DNA of 64,000 bases from Vibrio kanaloae. Lineage in GTDB: Bacteria > Pseudomonadota > Gammaproteobacteria > Enterobacterales > Vibrionaceae. Of this stretch, positions 62,242 to 64,000 are shown piece by piece. The notes beneath the pieces were generated by a model. The model was not told where the DNA came from, searched no databases, and worked only from the letters and a program-made list of their open reading frames with translations. Each line of letters opens with the position of its first letter. Within the stretch, counting starts at the first letter, position 1. The stretch covers positions 992,001 through 1,056,000 of the forward strand of contig NZ_AP025498.1 of assembly GCF_024347535.1 (NCBI RefSeq), written 5' to 3'. Made by a program: the position numbers and the translations under genes.

Positions 62242-63627
62242 TTAAATAGGAATGTGCTCAGGCTCGTCGATTAAATTGTTTATCCATTTCTTAGATTGAA
62301 TCCTCTGACTGGTCAGAGCTATTTTGGCTAGCTCTTCCTGCAGTACAATCATCAAAACCCATTCTAGCGGCCAACCCAACACCAGCGCAGTAAAGTAGGC
62401 AAGGGGGATACCAATCGCCCATTGGCCAAACAGATCGATGAAGATGCTGTAGTTGATGTCTCCACCGCTTTTGAGCACACCACCAATGCCAACCATATTG
62501 AAGACTCTTAGTATCATGCCTAGTGCCATGACTAAGGTGACGTTAACAGCCGTCCCTTTGAGCTCTAAGTGAGTAAGACCGATCATGTATACGATCGCGG
62601 GTTTAGCAAACCAGCATAACAAGGCTAATAGAGCGGCGAGCCCACAGCTGACCAATACATACCCCCAAGCAGTATTCTCAACACGTTGATAGTTCTTGGC
62701 GCCGATCTCGTTGCCTAAAATGATCGAAGCCGCGACTGCAAACCCCATGAACGCCGAGATCAAGATGCTTTCTACTGGCGATAGCAGTGAGATTATCGCA
62801 AGCTCGCCAACACCCATCTGACCAACAATAACGTTATAAATCAGTATTCCGCCCGCCCAAGCCGTATCATGAACCAACATCGGAATTGCTATCTTGAAAT
62901 ACTTCTTTCTATGCTTCGGCAATATCGTATCGCGCCAATTACTCAGTGTTGGGAACAAGTGAGCGTAGTGTCTCTTCGCCATCACAAGTAGGGCAATCGT
63001 TTGAAAGAATCGAGAGACAGCGGTGCCAATTGCAGCTCCTACAACACCTAGTTCAGGGAAGCCAAATAATCCGAATATCAGCAATGCATTGAGAATCGCG
63101 TTGACGATGATCGCCCAGATACTGATTTTGGTGGGTAGCTTTGCTTCGCCCACCGAGCGCAGCGCGCTTTCTAGCGGCACAACCACGGCGGTACCAATAA
63201 GGCTGGCTCCTGTCATCCAAAGGTAATCCGTTGCCAAGCGGACGTAATCAGGGTCTGAGGCCACCACAGACACGACTGATTCAGGAGCCAATGTATAAAT
63301 GAACACAAAGGGGATGATGGCAAAGACAGACAATGCCCATGATTGCGCTAATGTGCGTCTAATTCCGTTGAAATCTCCCGCACCGAAATATTGCGAAGCT
63401 AGCACGCTGACAGCGCCGCTAATCCCAGATACCATGATTAAGTTGAAGAAAAATATACGGTTACCCACGCCAACCGCTGCGGTTGCAGAGTCACCCTGTT
63501 GGTTAACCATAAAAATATCGACTACGCCAAGTAATGAAAACAACATAGTTTGTAGCGATACAGGCAAACCGATGTGTAAAAGCTTTTGCCAAAAATCTTT
63601 GTCTAGATGACGATATGTCGAGCGCAT
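62242..63627 (-). CDS. MATE-family efflux protein 2
   Basis: 461 residues from the ATG at 63627 with AGGGG upstream; the track start further out adds 14 residues with no support. Twelve membrane helices and MatE repeats, tail SKKWINNLIDEP. It is paralogous to the protein at 47413. Substrate unknown. An AraC-type gene diverges from it. Confidence 0.9.
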   Translation of the reverse strand: MRSTYRHLDKDFWQKLLHIGLPVSLQTMLFSLLGVVDIFMVNQQGDSATAAVGVGNRIFFFNLIMVSGISGAVSVLASQYFGAGDFNGIRRTLAQSWALSVFAIIPFVFIYTLAPESVVSVVASDPDYVRLATDYLWMTGASLIGTAVVVPLESALRSVGEAKLPTKISIWAIIVNAILNALLIFGLFGFPELGVVGAAIGTAVSRFFQTIALLVMAKRHYAHLFPTLSNWRDTILPKHRKKYFKIAIPMLVHDTAWAGGILIYNVIVGQMGVGELAIISLLSPVESILISAFMGFAVAASIILGNEIGAKNYQRVENTAWGYVLVSCGLAALLALLCWFAKPAIVYMIGLTHLELKGTAVNVTLVMALGMILRVFNMVGIGGVLKSGGDINYSIFIDLFGQWAIGIPLAYFTALVLGWPLEWVLMIVLQEELAKIALTSQRIQSKKWINNLIDEPEHIPI

Positions 63628-63804
63628 CGCATTTCCCCTGTGGTTAATATGCGAGAAGTTTATCGGCATTTGTTTTGGCTGTATTGTTCAGGTTCATCAC
63701 AAACTTTTGCCAAACTATCTATTTTCAAAAGCATCTATTTCAAAACTATCGAATGACTAATGTGGCGATTCAATTGCAGACAAACCTAATGAGCGACCAG
63801 TGAA

Positions 63805-64000
63805 ATGAGTGAGAAACACGAACGCTACGAGATCTCTGATCAGACACACCAAGAGTTTGTCGATCAAAGCCATGTATTGGCATTCGAACAATTAGGTATC
63901 GTTCAGTGTGGGACGGCGTCGTGCCGAGATTTCTTTTCGGTCCATCGGAAGAATCCACAGAAACACATGCTGCTATACACGGTTAGGGGCAAAGGGTGGT
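63805..64000 (+). CDS. AraC-type regulator, N-terminal part (3' end outside window)
   Basis: The ATG at 63805 opens a frame that runs to the window end without a stop (about 65 residues), with an in-frame TGA at 63790 upstream. The segment CRDFFSVHRKNPQKHMLLYTVRGKGW has the cupin sensor pattern of AraC regulators. It parallels the AraC protein at 48861 (AYWVERESVNVHTLIFTQEGGG). The DNA-binding half must lie beyond the window. Confidence 0.7.
   Translation, partial: MSEKHERYEISDQTHQEFVDQSHVLAFEQLGIVQCGTASCRDFFSVHRKNPQKHMLLYTVRGKGW

Overview
The window looks like chromosomal DNA of a marine gammaproteobacterium, very probably a Vibrio of the Harveyi clade. The evidence is moderate GC, gene families and gene orders typical of Vibrio (ravA-viaA, the periplasmic broad-spectrum racemase BsrV, a TtpC-containing TonB2-type energy system, nirBDC-cobA, nrdDG, YgbA, DUF2986), many short repeated tRNA blocks and two chemoreceptors. 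I assign no species. There is no phage, insertion sequence, integron or CRISPR array. Nearly all of the window is well-packed chromosomal genes.

Layout. 1-5.4 kb: an operon cut by the window start (Rieske oxygenase alpha subunit, aldehyde dehydrogenase, rubredoxin-reductase fusion, FAD amine oxidase-like protein, cupin) that looks like a catabolic route for an amine or quaternary-amine compound of unknown identity. 5.6-10.6 kb: threonine aldolase plus Nudix hydrolase on the minus strand, then ravA-viaA. 10.7-20.5 kb: three tRNA transcription units (Cys-Gly-Leu-Cys, Leu-Cys-Gly, Leu-Cys) with near-identical promoters; between them lie two chemoreceptors, a lipase, azlCD and bsrV. 20.8-25.8 kb: FNR-linked assimilatory/detoxifying nitrite reduction (nirBD, nirC) with the siroheme methyltransferase cobA. 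25.9-29.3 kb: a DUF4174 protein, a LabA-like NYN protein and a two-component system. 29.4-30.7 kb: a glutamate/aspartate-type symporter.

31-46 kb is an iron region. A Fur-box-controlled TonB-dependent siderophore receptor is followed by a Fur-box-controlled DUF3450-ttpC-exbB-exbD-tonB-TPR operon, and then by a nine-gene Fur-box-controlled operon. That operon runs PepSY membrane protein, DUF2271, DUF4198, small periplasmic protein, DUF6162, metal-binding SBP, ATPase, permease, second SBP. It resembles the Pseudomonas aeruginosa fpvGHJKCDEF system, which reduces ferri-siderophore in the periplasm and imports the iron. Together the three units could form an outer-membrane-to-cytoplasm siderophore-iron route. 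The receptor and the nine-gene operon also share a longer promoter sequence.

46-64 kb: assorted genes including two divergent MATE-AraC pairs, a GMC dehydrogenase preceded by the frameshifted remains of an acyl-CoA synthetase gene, trxC with a WCNPC active site, a FabH2-type synthase, a glycosyltransferase, a split YeeE/YedE transporter behind two identical-type operators, a secreted nuclease-like protein, and nrdDG with an FNR box plus two NrdR boxes. The last gene is cut by the window end.
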